NCBI GenBank assembly: GCA_020635055.1
Contig: JACKAN010000001.1
Coordinates: forward strand, 186,001-250,000
Source: Pseudobdellovibrionaceae bacterium
GTDB lineage: Bacteria; Bdellovibrionota; Bdellovibrionia; Bdellovibrionales; UBA1609
Length of the DNA stretch: 64,000 nucleotides
Direction of reading: 5' to 3'
Positions 50,996-59,829 of this stretch are shown here, piece by piece. The notes beneath the pieces were generated by a model. It was not told the origin of the DNA. It searched no databases and saw only the letters and a program-made list of their open reading frames with translations. The position numbers and the translations under genes are program-made. Each line of letters begins with the position of its first letter. Position 1 is the first letter of the stretch.

Positions 50996-52849
50996 TTAAA
51001 TCATTCTGTCGGAATAAAACTTATCAACATCTTTTCCCAGCATTCTTTTTAACATAGGCTTGGGAAAATCAAGAAGTTTAACAATAATAAGTCCATCTAT
51101 GCTGTTAAAGTCTCTATCCACACTAAATGCCACATATTTTGCACCCATTTTTGAATAATAGGTAATCAATGTAGGAACCGCCTTTTCCCCCTCTACGGCC
51201 TCTACCATTGCATTGAGTCCCTCTAAATTTTCTGCGCCTCGAATTAGGGCACTTAAATTACTTTCATCTAAATCGGTGCGCAATTTGTAGGGAAGTGATG
51301 GTTTAACAAGAGACTGGACTTTGTCTTCGGCTCCATGTTGTCTCATTAAAAATTCAATCATAACAAAGCTGGAGATCTTTGAATATTCGGCACTGATACT
51401 GGCCGGTCCGAAAAGAGTTTTAATATGGGGACGATTTAAAAGCAATTTGGCAATGGAAGTGAGTAACAAATTTAAAGCTGGTGAACGCTGATACTCTGGA
51501 ATTACAAAAGATCTACCTAATTCCATGGATTCGCCAATTTCGTTTATAAAATTAATATCATATTTAAATAAACTTTGAGTATAAACTTTTTCTATTCCAC
51601 CTTTATTTATAAGTTCACTCACCATCCCTAAGCGATAGGCTCCGATCAGTTTGTTTTCCAACTTATGCCAAATAAAAAGGTGTTCATAGTCTTGGTCATA
51701 GGGGTCTAAGTCAATGGCCAAACCACTGCCTTCTCCCTCGGCACGGAAAGTCACTTCACGAAGGCGACCAATTTCCTGTAAAATATGAGGTATCTTATCT
51801 GCCTTTGCAAGGTAGACGAACATATCTTTATTCTGATGAATAATGTTTTTTTCTGGGTTTTGATTAAGTACAGCAATATCTCCGAGTAAAAGTTTTTGTT
51901 CCACAGGAGATGCAATTGTTTCTAGTTTTCTTGGATGAGCAGAGTTTGTTCTGGTGATTCTTTTTTTGATAAAATCCAATCGAGATTTAACTAGCTGTGG
52001 GTCACCTCCCAATAAATAGGTGCGAAGACGGAAATATTCGGCCAAGGCTTTGTTGGATTCTATGTGTTTTATTTGATTGTAGGTTATCGGAGTGCCTATG
52101 CGCATTTTAATTACAGAATTTTTTTTACTTATAATTTCATAAACCATTAAAGTGCCGCGCAAAGTTAAGGATAACTTTCGTAAATAACGACTCAAAAAAT
52201 TTGTTGGACGATCAAATAAAAATATACTTAAAAACTGAAATAAAAAACTATTTTTGCCACTAAAATGGATGGTTAAAACATTGGCCTGAGACTCCTTGGC
52301 AATTTTGGCTACTGTGGAACTCCACTTTTTATCATAGGCTTTTTTCCAGGGGGGAAAAGCTGTGGAGACTTCACCTGCAGGGAATAAAATTAATGCTCCA
52401 TTGGCTTTAAGATGTTGAATTGCGTTTTGCACTTGTGTGCGATTTTGAATTCTAGTGGAGATCCCTTTAGCTTCATCAATGTCCACAGAAAACAAATAAG
52501 GCGCAACTTCGGGAATTTTATTTAAGGTATTATTGGCAATAAACATAAAGTCTTTTCTAACTTCACTAATTTGCTGAGCTAGAACTATGGCTTCTACACC
52601 GCCAAAGGGGTGATTAGCTACTATCAAAATGGGGCCAGTTTTGGGAATTCTGGTAAGGTCTCCCTCTTTAAGTTGAACTTTTAATTTTAAAACTTGGACA
52701 CAAGCTTGCCAAAAATTTTGTTCAGGACTCATCAGTTGAATGGAATCATCGTGAACTTTTGATAATTGAGTAAATCCAGTTATGACTTCTAGTATATATA
52801 TATAAAAATTCTTTAAAGAAGAATATTGTACTTTTCTTAACGATAGCAT
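50996..52849 (-). CDS. Bifunctional acyltransferase fusion, OlsF-like
   Basis: The 617-residue protein has two acyltransferase modules. The N-terminal one (about 75-240) resembles lysophospholipid acyltransferases, with ANHPFGGVEAI and FPAGEVSTA; the usual Asp after the His is Glu here. The C-terminal one (about 350-590) resembles the ornithine N-acyltransferase/GNAT-like group (SMELGRSFVIPEYQRS, LFGPASIS). This order matches OlsF, which makes ornithine lipid in two steps, and GlsB/GlsA for glycine lipids. Such lipids replace phospholipids under phosphate limitation. The substrate amino acid is not readable. Confidence 0.72.
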   Translation of the reverse strand: MLSLRKVQYSSLKNFYIYILEVITGFTQLSKVHDDSIQLMSPEQNFWQACVQVLKLKVQLKEGDLTRIPKTGPILIVANHPFGGVEAIVLAQQISEVRKDFMFIANNTLNKIPEVAPYLFSVDIDEAKGISTRIQNRTQVQNAIQHLKANGALILFPAGEVSTAFPPWKKAYDKKWSSTVAKIAKESQANVLTIHFSGKNSFLFQFLSIFLFDRPTNFLSRYLRKLSLTLRGTLMVYEIISKKNSVIKMRIGTPITYNQIKHIESNKALAEYFRLRTYLLGGDPQLVKSRLDFIKKRITRTNSAHPRKLETIASPVEQKLLLGDIAVLNQNPEKNIIHQNKDMFVYLAKADKIPHILQEIGRLREVTFRAEGEGSGLAIDLDPYDQDYEHLFIWHKLENKLIGAYRLGMVSELINKGGIEKVYTQSLFKYDINFINEIGESMELGRSFVIPEYQRSPALNLLLTSIAKLLLNRPHIKTLFGPASISAEYSKISSFVMIEFLMRQHGAEDKVQSLVKPSLPYKLRTDLDESNLSALIRGAENLEGLNAMVEAVEGEKAVPTLITYYSKMGAKYVAFSVDRDFNSIDGLIIVKLLDFPKPMLKRMLGKDVDKFYSDRMI

Positions 52850-52904
52850 GGCTCAATGAATACATTTAAATGGACCTGAACTCAATAAGCAATTACTACA
52901 TATT

Positions 52905-55900
52905 TTATTGTCCTAATGCCACCTCACAGCTGATGCCTTGTGCTTCTAATTTTGTAATAGCAGTTTTAAAACCTCTAATCTTATCAAGAATAGGGGGTTG
53001 TACTTGAGGTCGTACTTGACGGATGGCTTTTTCTCTTTCTTTTTCATGAAAAGTATGCACATTAGAAACATCTTTAGTAACTAAAACTTCAACGTTGGGC
53101 AAGAGCTCCTCTTGCAGAGTTTTATCAAATAAATCAGACAATAGAGCTTCAACGTAGACAGGTTTTAAATAAAGTTTAAGCAATTCACTAGAGTATTTAG
53201 CGGTAAAGCTCTTTTCATTTTTTAACAAGACCAAAGCTTCATCTATATCTTCTTTTTGCAATCCTTTGGTGCGACGCCGGCCTTCATTTCTGGAAGCCAC
53301 ATTTTGACGAACACTTTTTAACATATCTTCCATATCTTCAAGAAGTTCGACTCTTTCTAGGGAGTCTCGTTCGTTGATTATGGGGTTTTTTTCAAGAAAC
53401 TTCTTCATGTCTCCCTCTAGAATCTTTCCCTTATTGGTTAACTCGCTTCCCATGGGGATGAGGGTGGTATCTAAGTTTACTAACAAGGCTTCTTTAGCCA
53501 GTTGCTGAGCTTCTTTCATTAATTTATCTTTTAGCTTTTCAAATATTTCTCGTCGGCTGGGAGATAAATTAGAAATATAGTCGTCTAGCTTTTTGGAATC
53601 TTCAATTGTTTCAAAGCCCCACTCGTCTTCCAGTCCATAGGTTAAAATGGCCATTTTTGCTAACTGTGTTGCTCGCTTCATGTCATTTGCTTTTCCGGCA
53701 TCATGACGAGCACCTTTAGTCACTAACTGCTGAGCCATAAAGCCACCAAATAGGGTGGCCATTTCTCTTAAAATATACTCGCGAGTAACATTTAACTTTT
53801 TTAATTTTTCTGAATTGGCTATTCCTTCATAAGTAACCATTTCATTGCCAATGCGTGTGGCTCCCGGCATTATGCTCATTCCCTTATGTCGCTTGAATTC
53901 ACCTAGAAAATATTGATCCACAATTGCATGTCCAGCTTCATGTATTCCGGTGAGTTTACGAAAAATATCTGGCGTTTCCAATTCGGTTTCAAGTTGTTTC
54001 CCTCTTAAACTAAAACGAATGGGTGTACTGCGGCCATGTACAAAAACTTGGAAACCAATCTGCGACACCTTTTCTCTTCCCATGGTTACAACTTTTGTAT
54101 TCTCTTTATCTAAGGAAACTAGTAAATCAGTGCCAGAGGGGATTTTGTGTTGGTACATAGTCATGCGAAAATGAGGAACAAATTCTTTATTAAAAATCGA
54201 AACAATAGAGGCCCCTTGTGATTCAACATTAAAGCCCTCTTTTTCCATTTTGTCGATAATTTCATCAAAAGCTTTTTCACTTGGAAAAAAAACATTCCAT
54301 CCACGGCGAGCTTTCTCGTTCTCTTTCACCGGTTTTAAGGATTCTAATGCTTCCTTCATTTGTAAATAACTTAAAGAACGTACGTGTTGATAACCCAGTG
54401 GTCCAAAGAAAAATATATTTCTTTCGTCAATTCTATTAATGAGTGGTGCTGACATATATCTTTCAAGTATGGCTCGACGAGTGTTCGGGCTACTCATGAT
54501 TTCTTCATGAATATTTCGATAGGCTTCGAGTTTAATATGATCGGGTAGATCTTTTGCTACTTTTTGGAATTCTTCGATTCCGACATTGCCATTGATTATA
54601 AAAATAATTTTTCCCATGGCACGGGGCTTTCCATCGGCAAAATCACTAATTATAGCTTCGCGAAAAAAGTCATAAATCATATTAAGTACGTGCTCTGCAT
54701 TGTCGGCATTTACAAGTTCTTCCAATCCCACAACCATACCATCTGGATTGCGATCATAGTGTTGCATAAAGATAGAAGGTTCTACTCTATCTCCTAGTTT
54801 TTCACCAAAGAACATACGTTTTATATCTGACTTCCCTTGCACTTGACCAAAGCCAAGGGGAAGATAAGGTAGCTTTAATGCTTTGGCAAACTCCTTAGAG
54901 GTTTGAGACTTCCCAGTCGAACTCATGCCAAAGAAAGCAATAATTTTTGCGGGGTCTTTGGCTTCATCAATCGATTTATTTGCGCGAAGACTTTCTTCCG
55001 CAGCTATTGCTAATTCTGTTAATCTTTGTGTGATATGCTCTATACCGAAAACTCTACTATTGAGTATTTTAGGTAACTGCAATAGTTCGTCCAACCGATT
55101 GTCAGAAATAGGTTGTTTATCTCTTTCGGAAACTGTAGCGCGAATAAAAACATCTACCTCTTTGGTTGGAGTTTGAGTGTCTAGAGGAGTTATTTTCATA
55201 CGCAAACTGGATGTGCCATCCGAGTTCTTAATGTTTTTAATATGGACCTTGTTTCCGTATAGAGGTTCCGCAGTTATATGACCAGCACGAATGGCATCAT
55301 AGAGTGTCGCCTCAACTAGACTTGCAATTCTATCGTCGGCAGGGCGAGAGTTGTTTTCTGCAACATATTTAAACTCTTGCATAAACCCTATTAAACTTTC
55401 ATCCCAAGTAAGTTCAATGGGCCCCCAAGCTCCCTTTACAACAAGTAGTTCTTTTTTTAGTTGATCCATTTTTAATCTAATTATTTTTTTTAAGCTCTCG
55501 GGACTTGTCGGTTTCATGTAGATAATGGCACTATCTGGAATTCTATTTAATGTTTCATCAGATATTCCTGGTGCATTAACATTGTGAGAAATAATCATTT
55601 GATTAGTTTTTCTGATCGTTTCTCTAAGAACTTCTTTATTATCTTTAATATCATAATATCTGCGCATACGCTCATCGTGAGTTAAGGAATTTCCAAAGCG
55701 TCGACCATGTTCGTCTTTAGAGGTGGTTAAATGCATGCCCTCATTAGAAAGTATAGTGATATTGATGGGAACATATATTTCTTGTAATCCTCCATTGGGG
55801 TTTCTTATGGTTACATATCCATCTTCTAAAAATTGTTTTAATAGTAAATCCGTATTGTTTTTTGACCAATTATGTCTTTCATTTACTAAAATTTCTGCAG

Positions 55901-57311
55901 ATTCAGGGGGGAAATAACCATCTAAGACCATTCCTGGGCGCCAATCCTTATTTTCAACGATTTTGTATTTAGTTTTAGATTGAAGAAGTGGATTATCATC
56001 TTTGATTGCCATAAACTGGTAACGTCCGGCAGAATGTCTTACTAAAAACTCAATGAAAGGTGGAACAGAGTCGGATCCCACATAGCCAGTGGGTGAACCT
56101 AATAGTGTCCATAAATCTGATTCTTGTACAGCTACTGGGGTGCGAAACATATGAAGTCTATGTGCACCTTTATAACCATGAATGGCATCCACTTTGGTTT
56201 CAATAGCCGTGTCCTTTCCAGTGCCTGGTTCCCCAATTAAATATTTTATTTGTGGTGACTGAATTTCACCCAAACCACGAAATGCCACACGAAATTCATG
56301 GTCCATAATTAATTCAATAACTTCATCTTGATCAATCAAATATTTCTTTAAATACTTATTAATATTTTCCAAAACTAAATTTTCTTTGGCATTCTTGTTG
56401 TTTTCATCATTTGCGCTTTTTTGTGCATTAACATACTCATTGTAAGCTTTTAATTCCTTATGATATTTTTTTAACTTATCAATAACCAATATGAAAGTTT
56501 GCTTAAGTTCTGTAGGAATCCCTACTAGATGAGTCATTTCTTCTAACACTTCTATAAATTTTGGGTCTTCGATAGATAAATTATTTGTGTCAATTCCAAT
56601 TAAAAGGGAAAACTGGTTTTCATGAATAGTATCTGATGCTAATTGCAAGAATTCTTTAAAGTCTTCTTTGAGAACAGGTTTTTTAATACCATTTTTTAAA
56701 ACATCGCGGGAAAGATCTAACCTGCCTTGCATGTAAACTGACTTTGGATCGTAGTCGGAATAGTGGGATGAATTTGTGTTAGAATCAGTTTCAGCGTTTA
56801 TATTAGAATCTGAACCTGTGAAAAGAGTCAGCATTTGACCTTCACGATTTAACCCAGATTTTATAGCATTAAAAATATTGCTTAAAGCATTACTGAGCCA
56901 CTTTTTTTCAGTAATAAAAGCAAATAAATTATTTCGTAATACGGTAGCTTGTTGATTTAAGTAATTTAAATATTTAGAATCATTCTTATAGATTATCTTC
57001 CCCTCGGCTTTAATGATTTCATCAATTATTATTTTGGATTGAACATTCAATCCATTTTTACTAGCTAATTGGACCTCTTCATTAAATCGAGTTAATAGGG
57101 CCGAAAACACTTCTTTATATGGATACTTTGCGCATTCACGAATATTTTCTAGGTCGGTCTGGAAATTGTTCGTATTTAAATTGTCAATAAGGTAGAAGAT
57201 CTTTTGTGATTCACTATCATTATCCGCCTTTGCGCCATGAAAACAAAAGACAAGACTTCCAATAAGAAGTACAGTTAAAAAACGTCTACTACAATGCAAT
57301 ATTTTATTCAT
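52905..57311 (-). CDS. Exported tandem AAA+ ATPase fused to an FtsH-like M41 zinc protease
   Basis: The protein has 1468 residues. Residues 1-29 form a signal peptide (hydrophobic 11-25, then GAKA-D). Residues 30-330 are helical and unrecognised. A MoxR-like AAA+ module has Walker A GEPGTGKDT (360-368) and ILVNE (474-478). A ClpB-like module has GMSSTGKS (795-802), VVGLEE (860-865) and APLINRID (955-962). An M41 domain has HEAGH (1124-1128) and Asp1210 in ANDMKRAT as third zinc ligand. In both Walker B motifs the first Asp is replaced (Asn477, Leu863) while Glu is kept. FtsH normally has one AAA+ module, so this order is unusual. No further membrane segment is visible, so the bulk should be outside the cytoplasm, without an obvious ATP supply. 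Fold calls are firm; location and activity are inferred. Confidence 0.82.
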   Translation of the reverse strand: MNKILHCSRRFLTVLLIGSLVFCFHGAKADNDSESQKIFYLIDNLNTNNFQTDLENIRECAKYPYKEVFSALLTRFNEEVQLASKNGLNVQSKIIIDEIIKAEGKIIYKNDSKYLNYLNQQATVLRNNLFAFITEKKWLSNALSNIFNAIKSGLNREGQMLTLFTGSDSNINAETDSNTNSSHYSDYDPKSVYMQGRLDLSRDVLKNGIKKPVLKEDFKEFLQLASDTIHENQFSLLIGIDTNNLSIEDPKFIEVLEEMTHLVGIPTELKQTFILVIDKLKKYHKELKAYNEYVNAQKSANDENNKNAKENLVLENINKYLKKYLIDQDEVIELIMDHEFRVAFRGLGEIQSPQIKYLIGEPGTGKDTAIETKVDAIHGYKGAHRLHMFRTPVAVQESDLWTLLGSPTGYVGSDSVPPFIEFLVRHSAGRYQFMAIKDDNPLLQSKTKYKIVENKDWRPGMVLDGYFPPESAEILVNERHNWSKNNTDLLLKQFLEDGYVTIRNPNGGLQEIYVPINITILSNEGMHLTTSKDEHGRRFGNSLTHDERMRRYYDIKDNKEVLRETIRKTNQMIISHNVNAPGISDETLNRIPDSAIIYMKPTSPESLKKIIRLKMDQLKKELLVVKGAWGPIELTWDESLIGFMQEFKYVAENNSRPADDRIASLVEATLYDAIRAGHITAEPLYGNKVHIKNIKNSDGTSSLRMKITPLDTQTPTKEVDVFIRATVSERDKQPISDNRLDELLQLPKILNSRVFGIEHITQRLTELAIAAEESLRANKSIDEAKDPAKIIAFFGMSSTGKSQTSKEFAKALKLPYLPLGFGQVQGKSDIKRMFFGEKLGDRVEPSIFMQHYDRNPDGMVVGLEELVNADNAEHVLNMIYDFFREAIISDFADGKPRAMGKIIFIINGNVGIEEFQKVAKDLPDHIKLEAYRNIHEEIMSSPNTRRAILERYMSAPLINRIDERNIFFFGPLGYQHVRSLSYLQMKEALESLKPVKENEKARRGWNVFFPSEKAFDEIIDKMEKEGFNVESQGASIVSIFNKEFVPHFRMTMYQHKIPSGTDLLVSLDKENTKVVTMGREKVSQIGFQVFVHGRSTPIRFSLRGKQLETELETPDIFRKLTGIHEAGHAIVDQYFLGEFKRHKGMSIMPGATRIGNEMVTYEGIANSEKLKKLNVTREYILREMATLFGGFMAQQLVTKGARHDAGKANDMKRATQLAKMAILTYGLEDEWGFETIEDSKKLDDYISNLSPSRREIFEKLKDKLMKEAQQLAKEALLVNLDTTLIPMGSELTNKGKILEGDMKKFLEKNPIINERDSLERVELLEDMEDMLKSVRQNVASRNEGRRRTKGLQKEDIDEALVLLKNEKSFTAKYSSELLKLYLKPVYVEALLSDLFDKTLQEELLPNVEVLVTKDVSNVHTFHEKEREKAIRQVRPQVQPPILDKIRGFKTAITKLEAQGISCEVALGQ

Positions 57312-57624
57312 ATAATCCCATTTCCCTTGGCTTAAAATAGTCCCACTAAATTTGTTGAAACTATTTTAGTTATTAGATTGAGTTAAGATGTTTTATAGAT
57401 TTCTAAAAAGATTTTTCAGGGCATTGTAATTAATATAGGTAAAAATGACATACTTCTAATTCTAAGTATAAAGATATCTAATACTTAACAATGTACATTT
57501 GTAAAACAGGAGTGATCTAGCTCAAGCTTTGAATTTGGACTTGGTGTCAATCAGATCAGATAGAAGAAATTCTTCCTTACAAAGCAAGGTTGTTAAAATA
57601 GTGAGTCAGAGCTAAGATTATAGC
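57312..57624. other. Divergent intergenic region with an inverted repeat
   Basis: No gene is visible. TAAAATAGT (57333-57341) and ACTATTTTA (57360-57368) form a perfect 9-bp inverted repeat with an 18-base spacer, 22-57 bp upstream of the protease start, a likely regulatory site for that gene. A second AT-rich stretch leads to the divergent transporter gene. Confidence 0.45.
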
Positions 57625-58350
57625 ATGTACTTTCATGACATTGCTCTCGTAGTAATTGCATTTCTTTCTGAACTTGTTGGAACCCTGAGTGGTTTTGGCT
57701 CATCAACTTTTTTCGTTCCCTTTGCCCTACTAATAGAGCGTTTTCAGTTTGTTTTAGTGTTGACGGCAATCTTACATTGCTTTGGAAATTTATCAAGAAT
57801 TCTGATATTTCGAAAAAATTTTCAGTGGAATAGTTTTGCAATACTTATTATTCCATCAGTAATATTTACTGGAATTGGTGCAATTTTGACTACACAATTC
57901 CCAACAGAACTAATGCAGAAAATTCTTGGTTTTACATTAATTATAATTTCACTAATATTATTCTTTGGAAGAACTATTGTAAAACATCTCCCAAAGTGGT
58001 TAGCCATTATTCTTAGTTTAGCTTCTGGTTTTTTCACAGGGTTTATTGGAACAGGGGGTGCACTTCGTGGTTTAGCATTAACAGCATTACAACTTCCGAA
58101 AAATACATTTGTAATGACATCCGCTAGTGTTGATATTGGTGGAGATCTTCTGCGTGCATCAATATATCTAAAGAATGGTTATATGGATTGGGATCAGTGG
58201 TTCTATTTGCCTCTTTTAGGTATTGCTGCTTTAATAGGTGCACGGCTAGGTCAAGCAATAATTAATAGACTAAATCAAGAACAGTTTGAGAAAATAGTTT
58301 CTTTGTTTGTATTTATGAGTGGCTTTCTAATGATTTTGAAAATAAAATAA
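57625..58350 (+). CDS. TauE/SafE-family sulfite exporter-like permease
   Basis: The 241-residue protein has seven to eight hydrophobic helices and the family repeats: VGTLSGFGSSTFFVPFALL near the N-terminus and SGFFTGFIGTGGALRG in the second half. TauE/SafE proteins move sulfite, sulfoacetate or related organosulfur anions; the substrate is unknown here. No clear ribosome-binding site precedes the ATG. It diverges from the large protease gene and has no operon partner. Confidence 0.8.
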   Translation: MYFHDIALVVIAFLSELVGTLSGFGSSTFFVPFALLIERFQFVLVLTAILHCFGNLSRILIFRKNFQWNSFAILIIPSVIFTGIGAILTTQFPTELMQKILGFTLIIISLILFFGRTIVKHLPKWLAIILSLASGFFTGFIGTGGALRGLALTALQLPKNTFVMTSASVDIGGDLLRASIYLKNGYMDWDQWFYLPLLGIAALIGARLGQAIINRLNQEQFEKIVSLFVFMSGFLMILKIK

Positions 58351-58755
58351 ATGATTAAAATGTTCCCGGTTTTAATCCGCAATATATAGCTCCATGGGTG
58401 ACAAGACTTTCCATTTTATTATTAATATTGCACAATAAAGAATTTGAGAGCTGCTAATTACAAGTTAATGCCAGGAACAAATTGGTGAAGTGTGTCGAAT
58501 AGAGGAACCACAGATTCTATTGTTGTAAATTTAATCAAGAAACCCATTTCGACGGTGCGAACCATATCGATCGTATGCCTAGAGGCAAGTGACCTTTTCC
58601 GTCTCCAAGTTGCATACATATTTTTTGGGTTCACCGTATTATAGAAGGGTATAATTCATGCCAACAAGACTAAGGTCTTGAGTGAAGGTAAAAAGTTCCA
58701 TCCATCTCGAATAAGATTTAATCGTAATAAAAACAAATTTTATAGGAGAACACGG
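58351..58755. other. 405-bp stretch without a supported gene
   Basis: A minus-strand open frame of 53 codons (58458-58619) is the only coding-like piece, and I recognise nothing in it. The region is probably old IS or gene debris beside the ISL3-like fragment. Confidence 0.4.
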
Positions 58756-58950
58756 ATGGAACTTCATGATGATTTAATCTTAAAATCTTTAGGACTTCAA
58801 GGAATTAAAATTGAGTATTGGGCTACATGTGATGAGGAATTAAAACTAGTTTTATATGCCCGTCAAAATCGTAATGAAGCAGTTTGTAATGTCTGCGCTA
58901 ACAGCATTACTCATGTTCATGAGTGGAAATTAAGAAAGATTAGAGCGTAA
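58756..58950 (+). CDS. N-terminal fragment of an ISL3-family transposase
   Basis: AGGAG precedes the ATG at 58756. The 64-residue product has CNVCANSITHVHEWKLRKIRA, which looks like the zinc-finger start of ISL3 transposases (CPxCG...VHDxxxRxxRDLP), but the DDE domain is missing. The frame stops at the edge of the IS66 left end, so the IS66 insertion probably cut this gene. The family call is tentative. Confidence 0.5.
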   Translation: MELHDDLILKSLGLQGIKIEYWATCDEELKLVLYARQNRNEAVCNVCANSITHVHEWKLRKIRA

Positions 58951-59033
58951 ATCGTCTATATAGCCCACATTTTCAAATTTAAAATAACTGTTAAATTGTA
59001 TTAAGTAACAACCAAACACATGGAGGTGTTAGA

Positions 59034-59414
59034 ATGGATATGGAAATATTAAGAAAAAAGATAAGTACATTTCGAGGAAAAAGTGGACGAGTTCGAATTA
59101 CAGATGACCAGTTGTATATGGAAATTTTATCAGCTTGGGAGCAGTGGTCAGGAACGACAAAAGATTTTTATAAATCTGTTGGTGTGAGTAAGACGGGTAT
59201 GGCAGGAATAATAGGAAAAGCCAAGCGCATGCGTAGAGAAGGTCACTTTCCAGTTGAGACATTTAAGGAAGTACGAGTGGAATCACCCACAACAAGTGAA
59301 GACAACAGCAAGTCGCCGATAACGATGAAGTGGGAAAGGGGAAGGGTGATTCGCTTTTCCCAGGTAGACCAGTTGGTGGAATTTTTAAATAAAGTGGAGA
59401 AAAAGGTGGCATGA
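59034..59414 (+). CDS. tnpA: IS66 accessory protein TnpA
   Basis: The 126-residue protein is of the IS66 Orf1 type, with a helix-turn-helix-like middle (TTKDFYKSVGVSKTGMAGIIGKAK). GGAGGTG precedes the ATG. Its stop overlaps the tnpB start as ATGA, so the two are coupled. The role in transposition is known to be required in some elements but not understood in detail. Confidence 0.82.
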   Translation: MDMEILRKKISTFRGKSGRVRITDDQLYMEILSAWEQWSGTTKDFYKSVGVSKTGMAGIIGKAKRMRREGHFPVETFKEVRVESPTTSEDNSKSPITMKWERGRVIRFSQVDQLVEFLNKVEKKVA

Positions 59415-59812
59415 TAGCGATTAATCGCAGAACCAAGATTTATGTAAGTAAAGAGCCAACGGACATGCGGGCCAGTTACGACACCTTGTTTAGCAAGACA
59501 AAGAATGTGCTGGAGAAGGATCCCTTCTCTGGCCATTTATTTGTTTTTATAAATAAGAGGCGTAATGCTTGTAAATGTCTTTTCTATGATGGTACGGGTT
59601 TAGTGCTGATATGCAAACGAATGGAGCGAGGCCTTTTTAGTCGCATCAATCCATTTTACGATAAAGAGGTTGTACTAACACAGGCGGAGTTTTCTTTATT
59701 TTTTGAGGGTGCAGATTTAGAGAAAAGATTTATTGAAAGTCCAAGTGAGATTAAAAAGATAAATAAAAATAAATGCCGCAGTGGGAGCGAGTTGCAAGAA
59801 ACATTGATATAA
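59411..59812 (+). CDS. tnpB: IS66 accessory protein TnpB (Orf2)
   Basis: The 133-residue protein carries the IS66 Orf2 signature: IYVSKEPTDMRASYDTL, GHLFVFINKRRNACKCLFYDGTGLVLICKRMERG. It overlaps tnpA by ATGA and is followed after 17 bp by tnpC. It is not related to the RNA-guided TnpB of IS605 elements. Length and motifs are complete. Confidence 0.93.
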   Translation: MIAINRRTKIYVSKEPTDMRASYDTLFSKTKNVLEKDPFSGHLFVFINKRRNACKCLFYDGTGLVLICKRMERGLFSRINPFYDKEVVLTQAEFSLFFEGADLEKRFIESPSEIKKINKNKCRSGSELQETLI

Positions 59813-59829
59813 TTATTTAATAATTGTTA

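Noticed and set aside
57312..57624. Riboswitch or long leader upstream of the transporter
   Set aside because: No conserved aptamer-like core was seen; only an inverted repeat nearer the other gene.
59411..59812. RNA-guided nuclease TnpB
   Set aside because: The gene is the IS66 Orf2 protein, which shares only the name with the IS605 TnpB nuclease.
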